Assembly (NCBI GenBank): GCA_050944915.1
Contig: JBMNRY010000103.1
Span: 1-6,497 of the forward strand
Length of the DNA stretch: 6,497 bases
Source of the DNA: JBMNRY01 sp050944915
GTDB lineage: Bacteria; Bacillota; Limnochordia; JAAZLZ01
Reading direction: 5' to 3'
A model generated the notes under the pieces. The model made no database searches, had not been told where the DNA came from, and saw only the letters and a program-made list of their open reading frames with translations. Shown here piece after piece: positions 1 through 5,312 of this stretch (position 1 is the first letter of the stretch; the number at the start of each line of letters is the position of its first letter). The position numbers and the translations under genes were made by a program.

Positions 1-30
1 CCTTCTTCTGGTACAATAGACTTGGCTCAT
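1..30 (-). CDS. Start of an unidentified leftward gene (partial, 10 codons)
   Basis: An ATG at 30-28 on the minus strand is preceded by AGGAGG at 35-40, four bases from the start. It opens a frame that stays open to the window edge and reads MSQVYCTRRR. Ten residues are too few to assign a family. The gene would lie downstream of the SEC-C/TPR gene in the same direction, about 130 bases after its stop, so it may share its transcript. An ATTGTA at 69-74 (TACAAT on the minus strand) could be a -10 box, but I see no matching -35. The main support is the strong ribosome binding site. Confidence 0.45.
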   Translation of the reverse strand, partial: MSQVYCTRRR

Positions 31-160
31 GACTCCTCCTGAACAATTGGATTGGTTTTCCACCTACCATTGTATCGGAGAGTCATGGGCCTTTCTTTCA
101 TTTAATCTTACAACTTGCCGGCTGGGCAGTCTGAGGTGTGGCCGGGAATCATCCAAAAAT

Positions 161-1090
161 TTAGCCTAGCCCTTCTTCTTCGAAACGGTCCAGTCTTTCC
201 TGGGCAGCCATAACACCGTCCATATCCCCTTGCGTAGTCAAAGCCTTCAGAAAGATCTCTTTTGCTTTTGGGTAATCATCTTTTTCGACGTATATATCTC
301 CCCAACCGATATAACCCCATGGATTATCGGGATAGTCCTTGATCAAACGCTCAAACTCCATATCAGCCTGCTCATAGTCCCCTAGATAGGCGTATGACTC
401 GGCCAAGGCACGGCGCATGTTGAAAGTATAGTCTCCCTCGTTGGGGAAGAAGGTCAAAAACTCCTTACAATACTCAATCCTTTTCTGGAAGTAGTCTTCA
501 TCCTCCATCCCTGCGTTACGAAGCTCCATCTCCAGATCTTGAATAAAATTCGTAATAAAGAAGGTGCCGCGATAATGCTCATCGAGAAAGGCCAGGGTAG
601 ATGGTTTGTACTTCAACTTATACTTAATTCCTTCCCAGACTAATAACCAGACATCACAAGCTGCTGTAGGCTCATCGTCAGATAATAAGTTAAAGCCGAG
701 ATCGATTAAATTGTCCATTCCCTCTAAGGACAAATTCTCGTCGGGTGCTAACCTGTCCCACAAGACCCAGGCGGCAAACCAGGGGAAATCTTCATTTGCG
801 CCTTCCGCAAGGACATCGAAGGACTCAAACCAGCCTTCGGAAATTTCCTCAGCGGAAAAGCATTCCTCGGTAGCTTGCAAAAACTCCTCCTCATCGAAGG
901 GGATGCCCATACCGTGGAGGTGCCAGACAATTTCCTCTGTCGTCATTTCATCTATTTCCTCGTAAGTCCAAAACCTTCCCCTGGGCTTCAGAAGCTTTTG
1001 CCGAGACATCTCCCTGTGCAGACAACATTTCTTATATTTCTTCCCGCTCCCACAGGGGCAGGGAGCATTTCGTCCTATCTTGCTCACCAT
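161..1090 (-). CDS. SEC-C metal-binding motif protein with C-terminal TPR-like repeats
   Basis: The 309-residue protein begins with a SEC-C motif at residues 6-23 (GRNAPCPCGSGKKYKKCC). It has the C-x-C-x8-C-C zinc ligands C11, C13, C22 and C23, as in the tail of SecA and many stand-alone proteins. The centre (about 40-220) is acidic and rich in aromatic residues, with no catalytic motif I recognise. Residues about 226-293 look like two tetratricopeptide-type helical pairs (LAESYAYLGDYEQADMEF and WGDIYVEKDDYPKAKEIF are the recognisable cores), suggesting a protein-protein interaction surface. There is no signal peptide or membrane segment, so it should be cytoplasmic. The ATG at 1090 is supported by AAAGGGGT at 1096-1103, and the SEC-C motif starts only five residues in. 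SEC-C proteins are often linked to translocation or ribosome-associated quality control, but the role here is not known. Confidence 0.85.
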   Translation of the reverse strand: MVSKIGRNAPCPCGSGKKYKKCCLHREMSRQKLLKPRGRFWTYEEIDEMTTEEIVWHLHGMGIPFDEEEFLQATEECFSAEEISEGWFESFDVLAEGANEDFPWFAAWVLWDRLAPDENLSLEGMDNLIDLGFNLLSDDEPTAACDVWLLVWEGIKYKLKYKPSTLAFLDEHYRGTFFITNFIQDLEMELRNAGMEDEDYFQKRIEYCKEFLTFFPNEGDYTFNMRRALAESYAYLGDYEQADMEFERLIKDYPDNPWGYIGWGDIYVEKDDYPKAKEIFLKALTTQGDMDGVMAAQERLDRFEEEGLG

Positions 1091-1183
1091 TCATTACCCC
1101 TTTCTTGAAACGTAGTCAAACTAATTTGCCTTCTCGTCCCTTTCCAGTTAATTATTCGCCAAAACCAGGATTGCCCCTATCGC

Positions 1184-1229
1184 GTCGTAGACAGGAAATC
1201 ACCGCCGGTCGTAGACAGTTACACCGATG
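1184..1229. repeat. Imperfect tandem direct repeat, two copies
   Basis: GTCGTAGACAG occurs exactly at 1184-1194 and again at 1208-1218, a 24-base period. Each copy is followed by CACCG, five bases after the first core and three after the second. The repeat lies 94-139 bases upstream of the SEC-C gene start. Paired operator half-sites or a decayed duplication are both possible; nothing else indicates which. Confidence 0.45.
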
Positions 1230-1302
1230 AATCGACGGGGAGCCCGATGGAAAGGAGAAGACTGGGAGGAAACTCACAAAACTTCTCTACTTGTGAAGTG
1301 AA

Positions 1303-1330
1303 GGATCTGCCCCGTATCTAGGGCAGATCC
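1303..1330 (-). terminator. Hairpin, probable terminator of the dehydrogenase transcript
   Basis: GGATCTGCCC (1303-1312) pairs perfectly with GGGCAGATCC (1321-1330) around an 8-base loop. It lies about 120 bases past the dehydrogenase stop. The minus-strand bases after the stem (TTCACTTCAC) are only moderately T-rich. On the plus strand CTTTCTC follows, so it could work in either direction. The perfect GC-containing stem is clear, but the weak T tract makes the terminator role likely rather than certain. Confidence 0.5.
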
Positions 1331-1351
1331 CTTTCTCGAAAGGTTTATGCA

Positions 1352-1428
1352 CCGCTGCTTTCGGGTAAGTCCAACTCCCGACTAGCGAGGGTTTGCTCCA
1401 TTGAAGACTGTTTCCCAATGCGCAGCGG
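1352..1428. other. Nested inverted repeats, possible three-way-junction RNA
   Basis: CCGCTGC (1352-1358) is complementary to GCAGCGG (1422-1428). Inside this closing helix, TCGGG (1361-1365) pairs with CCCGA (1377-1381) and can continue with AGT/ACT. CATTG (1399-1403) pairs with CAATG (1416-1420). The inner helices sit within two or three bases of the closing helix, as in a compact three-way junction. I recognise no known riboswitch class. One 7-bp and two 5-bp helices in about 80 bases can occur by chance, hence the low confidence. Confidence 0.2.
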
Positions 1429-1452
1429 ATGTGTTTTGATTTACGACATAAT

Positions 1453-2931
1453 CTAAGGTTCGGTATAGAACCGCTCGGTGACAATCTTGGCTTCGGTGTA
1501 GAAGTCGAAAACCGTTTTCCCTTGGGCTTTGATGTCGGCCCATTGGGAATCCTTCATGCCGCCGAAGGGCAGATAGGCCACGGGAGCGGGAATACCGATA
1601 TTGACCCCGATCATACCCGCCCGTACCTCTAGCTTGAACTTCCGGGCGTAATAGCCGTTTTGAGTATAGATAGAGGCGCCGTTTCCATAGCGGTGTTCGT
1701 TAATGATAGCAATGGCTTCATCGAGGGTGTCGACCTTCATCATACAAACGACGGGACCGAAGATTTCCGTTTTGTGGATTTCCATCCCCGGTTTCACATC
1801 GGTGAAGACCGTCGCCCCAACGAAGTGGCCCTTTTCCCGGCCGGGGATTACCAGATCCCGGCCATCGAGGGCCAGGGTTGCCCCTTCTTCAATTCCCTTT
1901 TCGATCATTTCCAAGATAAAGGCCTTGGATTTGGCGGAAATGACGGGACCCATGACCATATCTTCATCGGCTACCGCGGGATCTAGGGGATCGGCGACGA
2001 TAACTTCCTTGGAGGCTTCGATGAAGCGCTCTTTGATATCTTCATAGGTTTCATCACCGACGCAAACGATGACGGAAGCAGCCATACACCGTTGGCCTGC
2101 ACACCCGTAACAAGAGGTGATCATGTTGCGGATCACTTCGTCCCTATGGGCATCAGGCATGACCACCAAATGGTTTTTCGCTCCTCCCATCCCTTGGAAA
2201 CGCTTGTTGGTCTTGGCACAAGCTTCCCCTACTTCCTTACAGACCGGCGAAGAACCGACGATGGAGACACCCTGGACCAAGGGGCTGTCCGTTAGGGCTT
2301 GGGCCACCCGTTTATCTCCGTTGACTAGGTTAAAGACCCCTTTGGGCAATCCCGTTTTATCGATATAATCGGCGATTAGTTCCATGGTACAAGGCACCTG
2401 TTTCGATGCTTTAACCACGAAGGTATTACCGGTGGCGATAGCATAGGGGAGGAACCAAAAGGGAACCATGGCGGGGAAATTAAAGGGGGCGATCATACCG
2501 AAAACACCTAAGGGCAAGCGGATGACTTCCCCATCGATACCGAAGGAAGCACCGACTAATTTATCCCCCTGTTGCAGGACAGGGGCACCGGCGGCTGTTT
2601 CGATATTTTCAAAGACCCGTTTCATCTCCGCCCGGGCGTCGGGAAGGGATTTGCCCATTTCTTCCACTAAAACCCGGGAGATCTTCTCCTCGTCGGCCCG
2701 CAGCATATGGAGCAGATCGTAGAGGTACTGGGTGCGCCGAGAGACGGGAACATCTTTCCAAGTTTGGAAAGCCTCATGGGCCGCCTCGATGGCCCGCTGG
2801 GTTTCCTCGGCGGTGGAAAGGGGTACCTGGGCGATGGTATCGCCGGTACTTGGGTTTTCCACATCGATATAACCGTAGTTTTCCGGATGGACCCATTCGC
2901 CATTGATATAATTGCGGATTTTTCGAACCAT
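1453..2931 (-). CDS. mmsA: CoA-acylating methylmalonate/malonate-semialdehyde dehydrogenase-like enzyme
   Basis: This 492-residue protein has normal length for the family (IolA/MmsA). These enzymes oxidise methylmalonate or malonate semialdehyde with NAD+ and CoA to propionyl-CoA or acetyl-CoA plus CO2/bicarbonate. Visible hallmarks are PFNFPAMVPFW (149-159) and MGGAKNHLVVMPDA (248-261), which replaces the ELGGK glutamate base of hydrolytic aldehyde dehydrogenases. The catalytic cysteine is C282 in GCAGQRCMA; R281, just before it, and R105 align with the two arginines that bind the substrate carboxylate. The cofactor-domain glutamate lies in EIFGPV (389-394). Oddly, the C-terminal part reads LPFGGMKDSQ, closer to general aldehyde dehydrogenases than to the FPFSGWKSS of Bacillus IolA, so the substrate may differ. 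The start at 2931 has AGGAGG at 2938-2943, six bases upstream. It follows the aldolase gene on the same strand. The family is confident; the exact semialdehyde is inferred. Confidence 0.85.
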   Translation of the reverse strand: MVRKIRNYINGEWVHPENYGYIDVENPSTGDTIAQVPLSTAEETQRAIEAAHEAFQTWKDVPVSRRTQYLYDLLHMLRADEEKISRVLVEEMGKSLPDARAEMKRVFENIETAAGAPVLQQGDKLVGASFGIDGEVIRLPLGVFGMIAPFNFPAMVPFWFLPYAIATGNTFVVKASKQVPCTMELIADYIDKTGLPKGVFNLVNGDKRVAQALTDSPLVQGVSIVGSSPVCKEVGEACAKTNKRFQGMGGAKNHLVVMPDAHRDEVIRNMITSCYGCAGQRCMAASVIVCVGDETYEDIKERFIEASKEVIVADPLDPAVADEDMVMGPVISAKSKAFILEMIEKGIEEGATLALDGRDLVIPGREKGHFVGATVFTDVKPGMEIHKTEIFGPVVCMMKVDTLDEAIAIINEHRYGNGASIYTQNGYYARKFKLEVRAGMIGVNIGIPAPVAYLPFGGMKDSQWADIKAQGKTVFDFYTEAKIVTERFYTEP

Positions 2932-2937
2932 TAAGAT

Positions 2938-2960
2938 CCTCCTTTTGGTTTATTGCCAAA
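2938..2960 (-). promoter_or_regulatory. Ribosome binding site with adjacent small hairpin
   Basis: AGGAGG (2938-2943) is an ideal site for the dehydrogenase. Directly upstream in the transcript, TTTGG (2944-2948 on the plus strand) pairs with CCAAA (2956-2960) around a 7-base loop. The 5-bp stem abuts the ribosome binding site without covering it. It may only modulate access, and chance is a fair alternative. Confidence 0.35.
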
Positions 2961-3004
2961 GTGCCTAAATCTTTTATCCAGTCATTCCTTCGGGAAAATA
3001 AGGG

Positions 3005-3010
3005 ATTATA
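3005..3010 (-). promoter_or_regulatory. Consensus -10 box (TATAAT) for the dehydrogenase gene
   Basis: The minus strand reads TATAAT exactly, 74-79 bases upstream of the dehydrogenase start. This implies a leader of roughly 65 bases. The position 17 bases further upstream reads CCACTT, a poor -35, and there is no TGn extension. The promoter may therefore need an activator. The motif at 3015-3027 fills the spacer region. Confidence 0.45.
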
Positions 3011-3014
3011 GGAT

Positions 3015-3027
3015 TAAAATTGGACAC
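3015..3027. promoter_or_regulatory. Candidate operator, motif TAANNTTGGACAC (copy 1)
   Basis: Plus-strand TAAAATTGGACAC matches TAATGTTGGACAC at 4118-4130 at 11 of 13 positions. This copy lies immediately upstream of the consensus -10 box of the dehydrogenase gene, where a bound protein would contact or block RNA polymerase. It could be a regulator site shared by the aldolase and dehydrogenase genes. Support is limited to two copies. Confidence 0.25.
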
Positions 3028-3093
3028 AAGTGGGCTAAACCCTTCTCTTCAACCAGGGGGATGGGCCCTGCCACGGGAAAAGTTTAAAAGGGA

Positions 3094-3149
3094 AAGAGCC
3101 CGAGACAAGGATATATTGCTGGAGGCAAAATATCTTTCTCTGGGCTCTT
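3094..3149 (-). terminator. Long imperfect hairpin with downstream T-rich run, terminator after the aldolase gene
   Basis: AAGAGCCC (3094-3101) pairs with GGGCTCTT (3142-3149). The stem continues with GAG/CTC (3102-3104/3138-3140), eight pairs at 3107-3114/3130-3137 and TTGC/GCAA (3116-3119/3125-3128) around TGGAG. That gives about 23 pairs with small bulges. Read leftward, the stem is followed by TTTCCCTTTTAAACTTTT, which suits an intrinsic terminator, possibly partial, for the aldolase transcript. The G3109-T3135 pair is a wobble only in plus-strand RNA, so a rightward RNA cannot be excluded. Confidence 0.55.
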
Positions 3150-3151
3150 AA

Positions 3152-3171
3152 GCGAGGGATTTCTCCCTTGC
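3152..3171. other. Hairpin with 8-bp stem and 4-base loop
   Basis: GCGAGGGA (3152-3159) pairs with TCCCTTGC (3164-3171) around TTTC. One pair (G3154 with T3169) is a G-U wobble in plus-strand RNA and an A-C mismatch in minus-strand RNA. In minus-strand RNA the loop reads GAAA, a stable GNRA tetraloop. It is the middle of three consecutive hairpins after the aldolase gene and may act in transcript stability or processing. Confidence 0.4.
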
Positions 3172-3176
3172 GAGAT

Positions 3177-3207
3177 CAGTATAACCCTTAACCGAAGGCT
3201 TATACTG
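3177..3207. other. Hairpin eight bases beyond the aldolase stop codon
   Basis: CAGTATAA (3177-3184) pairs perfectly with TTATACTG (3200-3207). After one C-C mismatch, CCTT (3186-3189) pairs with AAGG (3195-3198), leaving a 5-base loop. The helix begins 8 bases past the aldolase stop on the minus strand. It lacks a T tract, so a role protecting the 3' end or spacing translation is more likely than termination. Confidence 0.4.
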
Positions 3208-3214
3208 TTAAATC

Positions 3215-3985
3215 TTACCGGTTATCGACGATGCCCTTCTCTTGTTTGATGCCGGCGACCATCAAGTTCATATCACTGGCTAAAGCGATGAACTGGAAGC
3301 CCTCATCAATGCGGCGCAGGACATCTTTACCCGTTTGAACGTGGATACCGGCGGCTACACCACACTTCTTAGAAGCCCTGACTACTTCGGCGATGGCTTC
3401 TTTTACTTCCGGTGCTTCGATGTTGAAACGACCGATCATGCCCATGGAAGTCATTAAATCTAAGGGCCCGATGAAACAACCGTCAACACCGGGGACACTG
3501 AGGATTTCCTCGGCCCGTTCCACAGCATCGATATGCTCGATCTGGACGATGACTAGGAGATCGTCGTTGGCCCGCTCGTTATAGGTATCCCGATCGGTAT
3601 CTAAAGCAATGTCATAGCGGCCCCCACCATTACTGCGGATGCCGGCGGGAGGGAACTTAGCAGCAGCTACCACATCTTCCGCTTCCTGCCTGCTGCAGAC
3701 CATAGGTACCACAATCCCCCAGGCGCCAGCATCGAGGACCCGCTTCACATGCTCAGGATGGTTCCAAGGAATGCGCACCATGGGCGCCGTATCGGTCTGG
3801 TTTATGGCGGCGAACATCGTCGCTGCCGTTTCGATGTTGATGGGATTGTGCTCCATATCGACAACCAGCCAATCGAAGCCCATCCGGGCCACCCGTTCAG
3901 CGGAAAAAGGACTGGGAATCGCTAACCAACTGCCAACACTCGGTTCTCCGGCTTGTAGTTTTTTCTTTACATGATTCTCTCGCAT
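3215..3985 (-). CDS. HpcH/HpaI-family class II aldolase (pyruvate-dependent)
   Basis: The 256-residue protein matches the metal-dependent aldolases that split 4-hydroxy-2-oxo acids into pyruvate and an aldehyde (HpaI, GarL and RhmA relatives). Key residues are visible: H46 in DMEHNP as the likely catalytic base, R71 in VRIPWN for pyruvate binding, and E150 (QIEH) with D176 (GPLDLMTSMG) as metal ligands. The FPPAGIRSNGGGRY segment (111-124) and PMVCSRQEAE (94-103) are family-typical. The start at 3985 is chosen because GGGAGGT (3991-3997) sits five bases upstream and the family N-terminus begins there. The frame stays open to 4141, but those 52 extra codons resemble nothing and lie in promoter DNA. 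It precedes the semialdehyde dehydrogenase on the same strand, which suggests the aldehyde product feeds that enzyme. The specific substrate (2-keto-3-deoxyglucarate, 4-hydroxy-2-oxoheptanedioate or another) cannot be told. Confidence 0.88.
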   Translation of the reverse strand: MRENHVKKKLQAGEPSVGSWLAIPSPFSAERVARMGFDWLVVDMEHNPINIETAATMFAAINQTDTAPMVRIPWNHPEHVKRVLDAGAWGIVVPMVCSRQEAEDVVAAAKFPPAGIRSNGGGRYDIALDTDRDTYNERANDDLLVIVQIEHIDAVERAEEILSVPGVDGCFIGPLDLMTSMGMIGRFNIEAPEVKEAIAEVVRASKKCGVAAGIHVQTGKDVLRRIDEGFQFIALASDMNLMVAGIKQEKGIVDNR

Positions 3986-4006
3986 GATGGACCTCCCATA
4001 ATTAGT

Positions 4007-4035
4007 TAATAAGCCCTTGATTGAAATATTCGCAA
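4007..4035 (-). promoter_or_regulatory. Possible promoter of the aldolase gene
   Basis: On the minus strand TTGCGA (4030-4035) and TTATTA (4007-4012) are separated by 17 bases. The -10 ends 21 bases before the ATG, giving a short leader of about 14 bases that barely includes the ribosome binding site. The match is fair and the spacing ideal, but the region is A/T-rich and other choices are possible. Confidence 0.3.
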
Positions 4036-4117
4036 ACCCCGCCTTTTCTCCTCCTTGCCGGAAGATTAATAACAACTCTAATTTTGACTCTCGGCAGGTT
4101 TTCTTCCAGAAAGAGTC

Positions 4118-4130
4118 TAATGTTGGACAC
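4118..4130. promoter_or_regulatory. Candidate operator, motif TAANNTTGGACAC (copy 2)
   Basis: Plus-strand TAATGTTGGACAC repeats the motif found before the dehydrogenase gene. On the minus strand it belongs to TTGGTGTCCAA (4123-4133), a small inverted repeat (TTGG, three bases, CCAA). It lies in the 178-base divergent region, 34-46 bases before the thioredoxin-reductase-like gene and 133-145 bases before the aldolase gene, so it could control either or both. Confidence 0.25.
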
Positions 4131-4163
4131 CAAAGGCCCATACTAACTTAGGGAGGGGATCGA

Positions 4164-5078
4164 ATGGAACAAGTTGATCTTCTGATCATCGGTGCTGGGC
4201 CCGCCGGTTTATCGGCGGCAATTTACGCTAGTCGCGCAAACGTCGATATTTTAGTCCTCGGTTGCCAACCCCAGATCGCTGGAGACTACGATATCGATAA
4301 TTACTTTGGCTTTCAGGAAACCATTTCCGGCAAAGAACTCATGGCCCGGGGCCAAGCTCAAGCCCAACGTTTCGGCGCCCGCATCCTTTGCGACCGGGTC
4401 CTAAGCGTTAATCGGGAAGGGGAACGCTTTATCGCCAAAAGTGAGGCCGGTGTTTACGAAGCCAAGGCGCTGATTATCGCCACGGGGGTATCCCGGATCC
4501 GTCCAGGGATAGATAATCTCGGTGATTACGAAGGTCGCGGTGTCTCCTATTGTGTTAGCTGTGACGGGTTCTTCTTCCGGAATAAGGAGACATTAGTCCT
4601 GGGGGAAGGAAACTTCGCCGCCAACCAAGCCTTGGAACTACAGCAATACACCCCCCATGTGGCTATCTGTACCCAGGGGAAGGAAATGACCATGAGCGAG
4701 GCTTTCAAGGACCGCCTCCAAGAAGCCAATATACCGATCATCGAGGATAAGATCACCCATTTGGCCGGGAAGGACTTTTTGGAACAGGTGGTCTTCGCCG
4801 ACGGGTCTACTAGGGACGTCCAGGGCCTGTTCGTTGCCATGGGAGAAGCTTCCTCCACCGATTTTGCCTATTCCCTAGGTTTAGAACAGAATGGGCAGTT
4901 CATCGTAGCTGACGAAGAACAAAAAACTAATGTCCCTGGGGTTTTCGCCGCCGGAGATTGCACCGGAGGCTTCCTGCAGATCGCTGTCGCCGTGGGCGAG
5001 GGAGCCAAAGCAGCCCATTGGGCCATGAGATATTTGCGGGATCTAAAACGCAGGGAAAAACAAGCAAAAGGAGATTAA
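4164..5078 (+). CDS. Thioredoxin-reductase-like FAD flavoprotein lacking the NADPH HRRxxxR motif
   Basis: This 304-residue protein has the full layout of low-molecular-weight thioredoxin reductases. An N-terminal FAD motif GAGPAG (10-15) is followed by IIATGVSRIRPG (104-115). The redox-active pair C130/C133 lies in CVSCDG, and GVFAAGDCTGGFLQIAVAVGEGAKAA (259-284, D265) contacts FAD. The pyridine-nucleotide domain keeps a GxGxxA core (GEGNFA, 147-152). Where ordinary TrxB has HRRxxxR to grip the NADPH 2'-phosphate, this protein has AICTQGKEMTMSEAF (167-181), with no such arginines. It may therefore use NADH, or another donor as in ferredoxin-linked or flavin-linked relatives of clostridia. No thioredoxin gene is adjacent. 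The start is supported by GGGAGGGG (4151-4158). It is divergent from the aldolase and convergent with the DUF1540 gene. The partner disulfide protein is unknown. Confidence 0.85.
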   Translation: MEQVDLLIIGAGPAGLSAAIYASRANVDILVLGCQPQIAGDYDIDNYFGFQETISGKELMARGQAQAQRFGARILCDRVLSVNREGERFIAKSEAGVYEAKALIIATGVSRIRPGIDNLGDYEGRGVSYCVSCDGFFFRNKETLVLGEGNFAANQALELQQYTPHVAICTQGKEMTMSEAFKDRLQEANIPIIEDKITHLAGKDFLEQVVFADGSTRDVQGLFVAMGEASSTDFAYSLGLEQNGQFIVADEEQKTNVPGVFAAGDCTGGFLQIAVAVGEGAKAAHWAMRYLRDLKRREKQAKGD

Positions 5079-5100
5079 GACCGCCTCAGGGCGGTCTTAA
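5075..5100. terminator. Bidirectional terminator containing both flanking stop codons
   Basis: TTAAGACCGCC (5075-5085) pairs perfectly with GGCGGTCTTAA (5090-5100) around the loop TCAG. The TAA of the rightward thioredoxin-reductase-like gene (5076-5078) and the TAA of the leftward DUF1540 gene (5097-5099) both lie inside the stem. Read leftward it is followed by TCTCCTTTTGCTTGTTTTT, a good T-rich tail. Read rightward the tail is TTCTGTCTTGG, weaker. It serves both convergent genes. Confidence 0.85.
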
Positions 5101-5312
5101 TTCTGTCTTGGGGTGAAGGTTTTACAACAGGTGGCCATACAAGACGGGGCTTCCGATTCACCGAACTGCTGAAGGATGTTATCCATCTGTTGATAATCGT
5201 ATTCCTCGGACAGTTGGGCACCGATCTCATCACTGGTGATGAGAATACTTTGGGCGGCACAATAGTTATCATCCCACCACTGGCAGTTCTTGATGGTGCA
5301 ATGGACATCCAT
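5097..5312 (-). CDS. DUF1540-family small cysteine-rich protein
   Basis: The 71-residue protein has six cysteines in two clusters. C5, C10 and C18 lie in CTIKNCQWWDDNYC, and C58, C62 and C63 lie in CMATCCKTF. This matches the DUF1540 pattern of a short CxxxxC...C unit followed by A-T-C-C near the end, presumably a metal site or disulfide knot. DUF1540 proteins are common in spore-forming Bacillota and have no assigned biochemical role. The start at 5312 has AAAGGAGG (5321-5328), eight bases from the ATG to the GGAGG core. A different frame with an ATG at 5308 lacks these features and was rejected. It converges on the thioredoxin-reductase-like gene, so a disulfide-linked connection can be imagined, but position alone does not show it. 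Confidence 0.8.
   Translation of the reverse strand: MDVHCTIKNCQWWDDNYCAAQSILITSDEIGAQLSEEYDYQQMDNILQQFGESEAPSCMATCCKTFTPRQN

Larger units (their letters stand above)
1091..1452. other. 362-base intergenic region with a tandem repeat and hairpins
   Basis: No convincing gene lies between the SEC-C gene start and the dehydrogenase stop. The short open frames here lack ribosome binding sites and family resemblance. From left to right it holds the SEC-C ribosome binding site, an imperfect tandem repeat (1184-1229), a perfect 10-bp hairpin (1303-1330) and a set of nested inverted repeats that could fold as a branched RNA (1352-1428). I could not identify a convincing -35/-10 pair for the SEC-C gene. 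AATAAT-like A/T-rich bases near 1150-1156 are the only -10-like stretch and have no partner. Confidence 0.6.

Noticed and set aside
117..145. Possible terminator after the SEC-C gene (CCGGC/GCCGG, 18-base loop)
   Set aside because: Only five pairs with a large loop and no T-rich tail in the leftward direction.
606..965. 119-residue plus-strand open frame inside the SEC-C gene
   Set aside because: Serine/lysine-rich antisense shadow with no ribosome site or motif; the minus-strand frame has clear domains.
1184..1229. CRISPR-like array
   Set aside because: Only two short units, no spacer-repeat regularity and no cas genes.
1660..2047. Two overlapping plus-strand frames of about 110 residues inside the dehydrogenase gene
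   Set aside because: Antisense shadows of a well-conserved enzyme gene with no resemblance to known proteins.
2932..3214. Known riboswitch or T-box leader before the dehydrogenase gene
   Set aside because: Looked for T-box (GGTGG...ACCGCG-like), SAM, cobalamin, glycine, TPP and c-di-GMP core sequences; none was found.
4084..4121. TTGACT and TCTAAT as a promoter for the thioredoxin-reductase-like gene
   Set aside because: The hexamers are 26 bases apart, far from the usual 17; no better pair was found.
3986..4141. 52-codon N-terminal extension of the aldolase frame
   Set aside because: No family resemblance, no good ribosome site at 4141, and it covers the divergent promoter region. The start at 3985 has GGGAGGT and matches the family N-terminus.
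5075..5308. 77-residue minus-strand frame overlapping DUF1540
   Set aside because: The alternative frame (5097-5312) has the cysteine pattern and the ribosome site; this one has neither.
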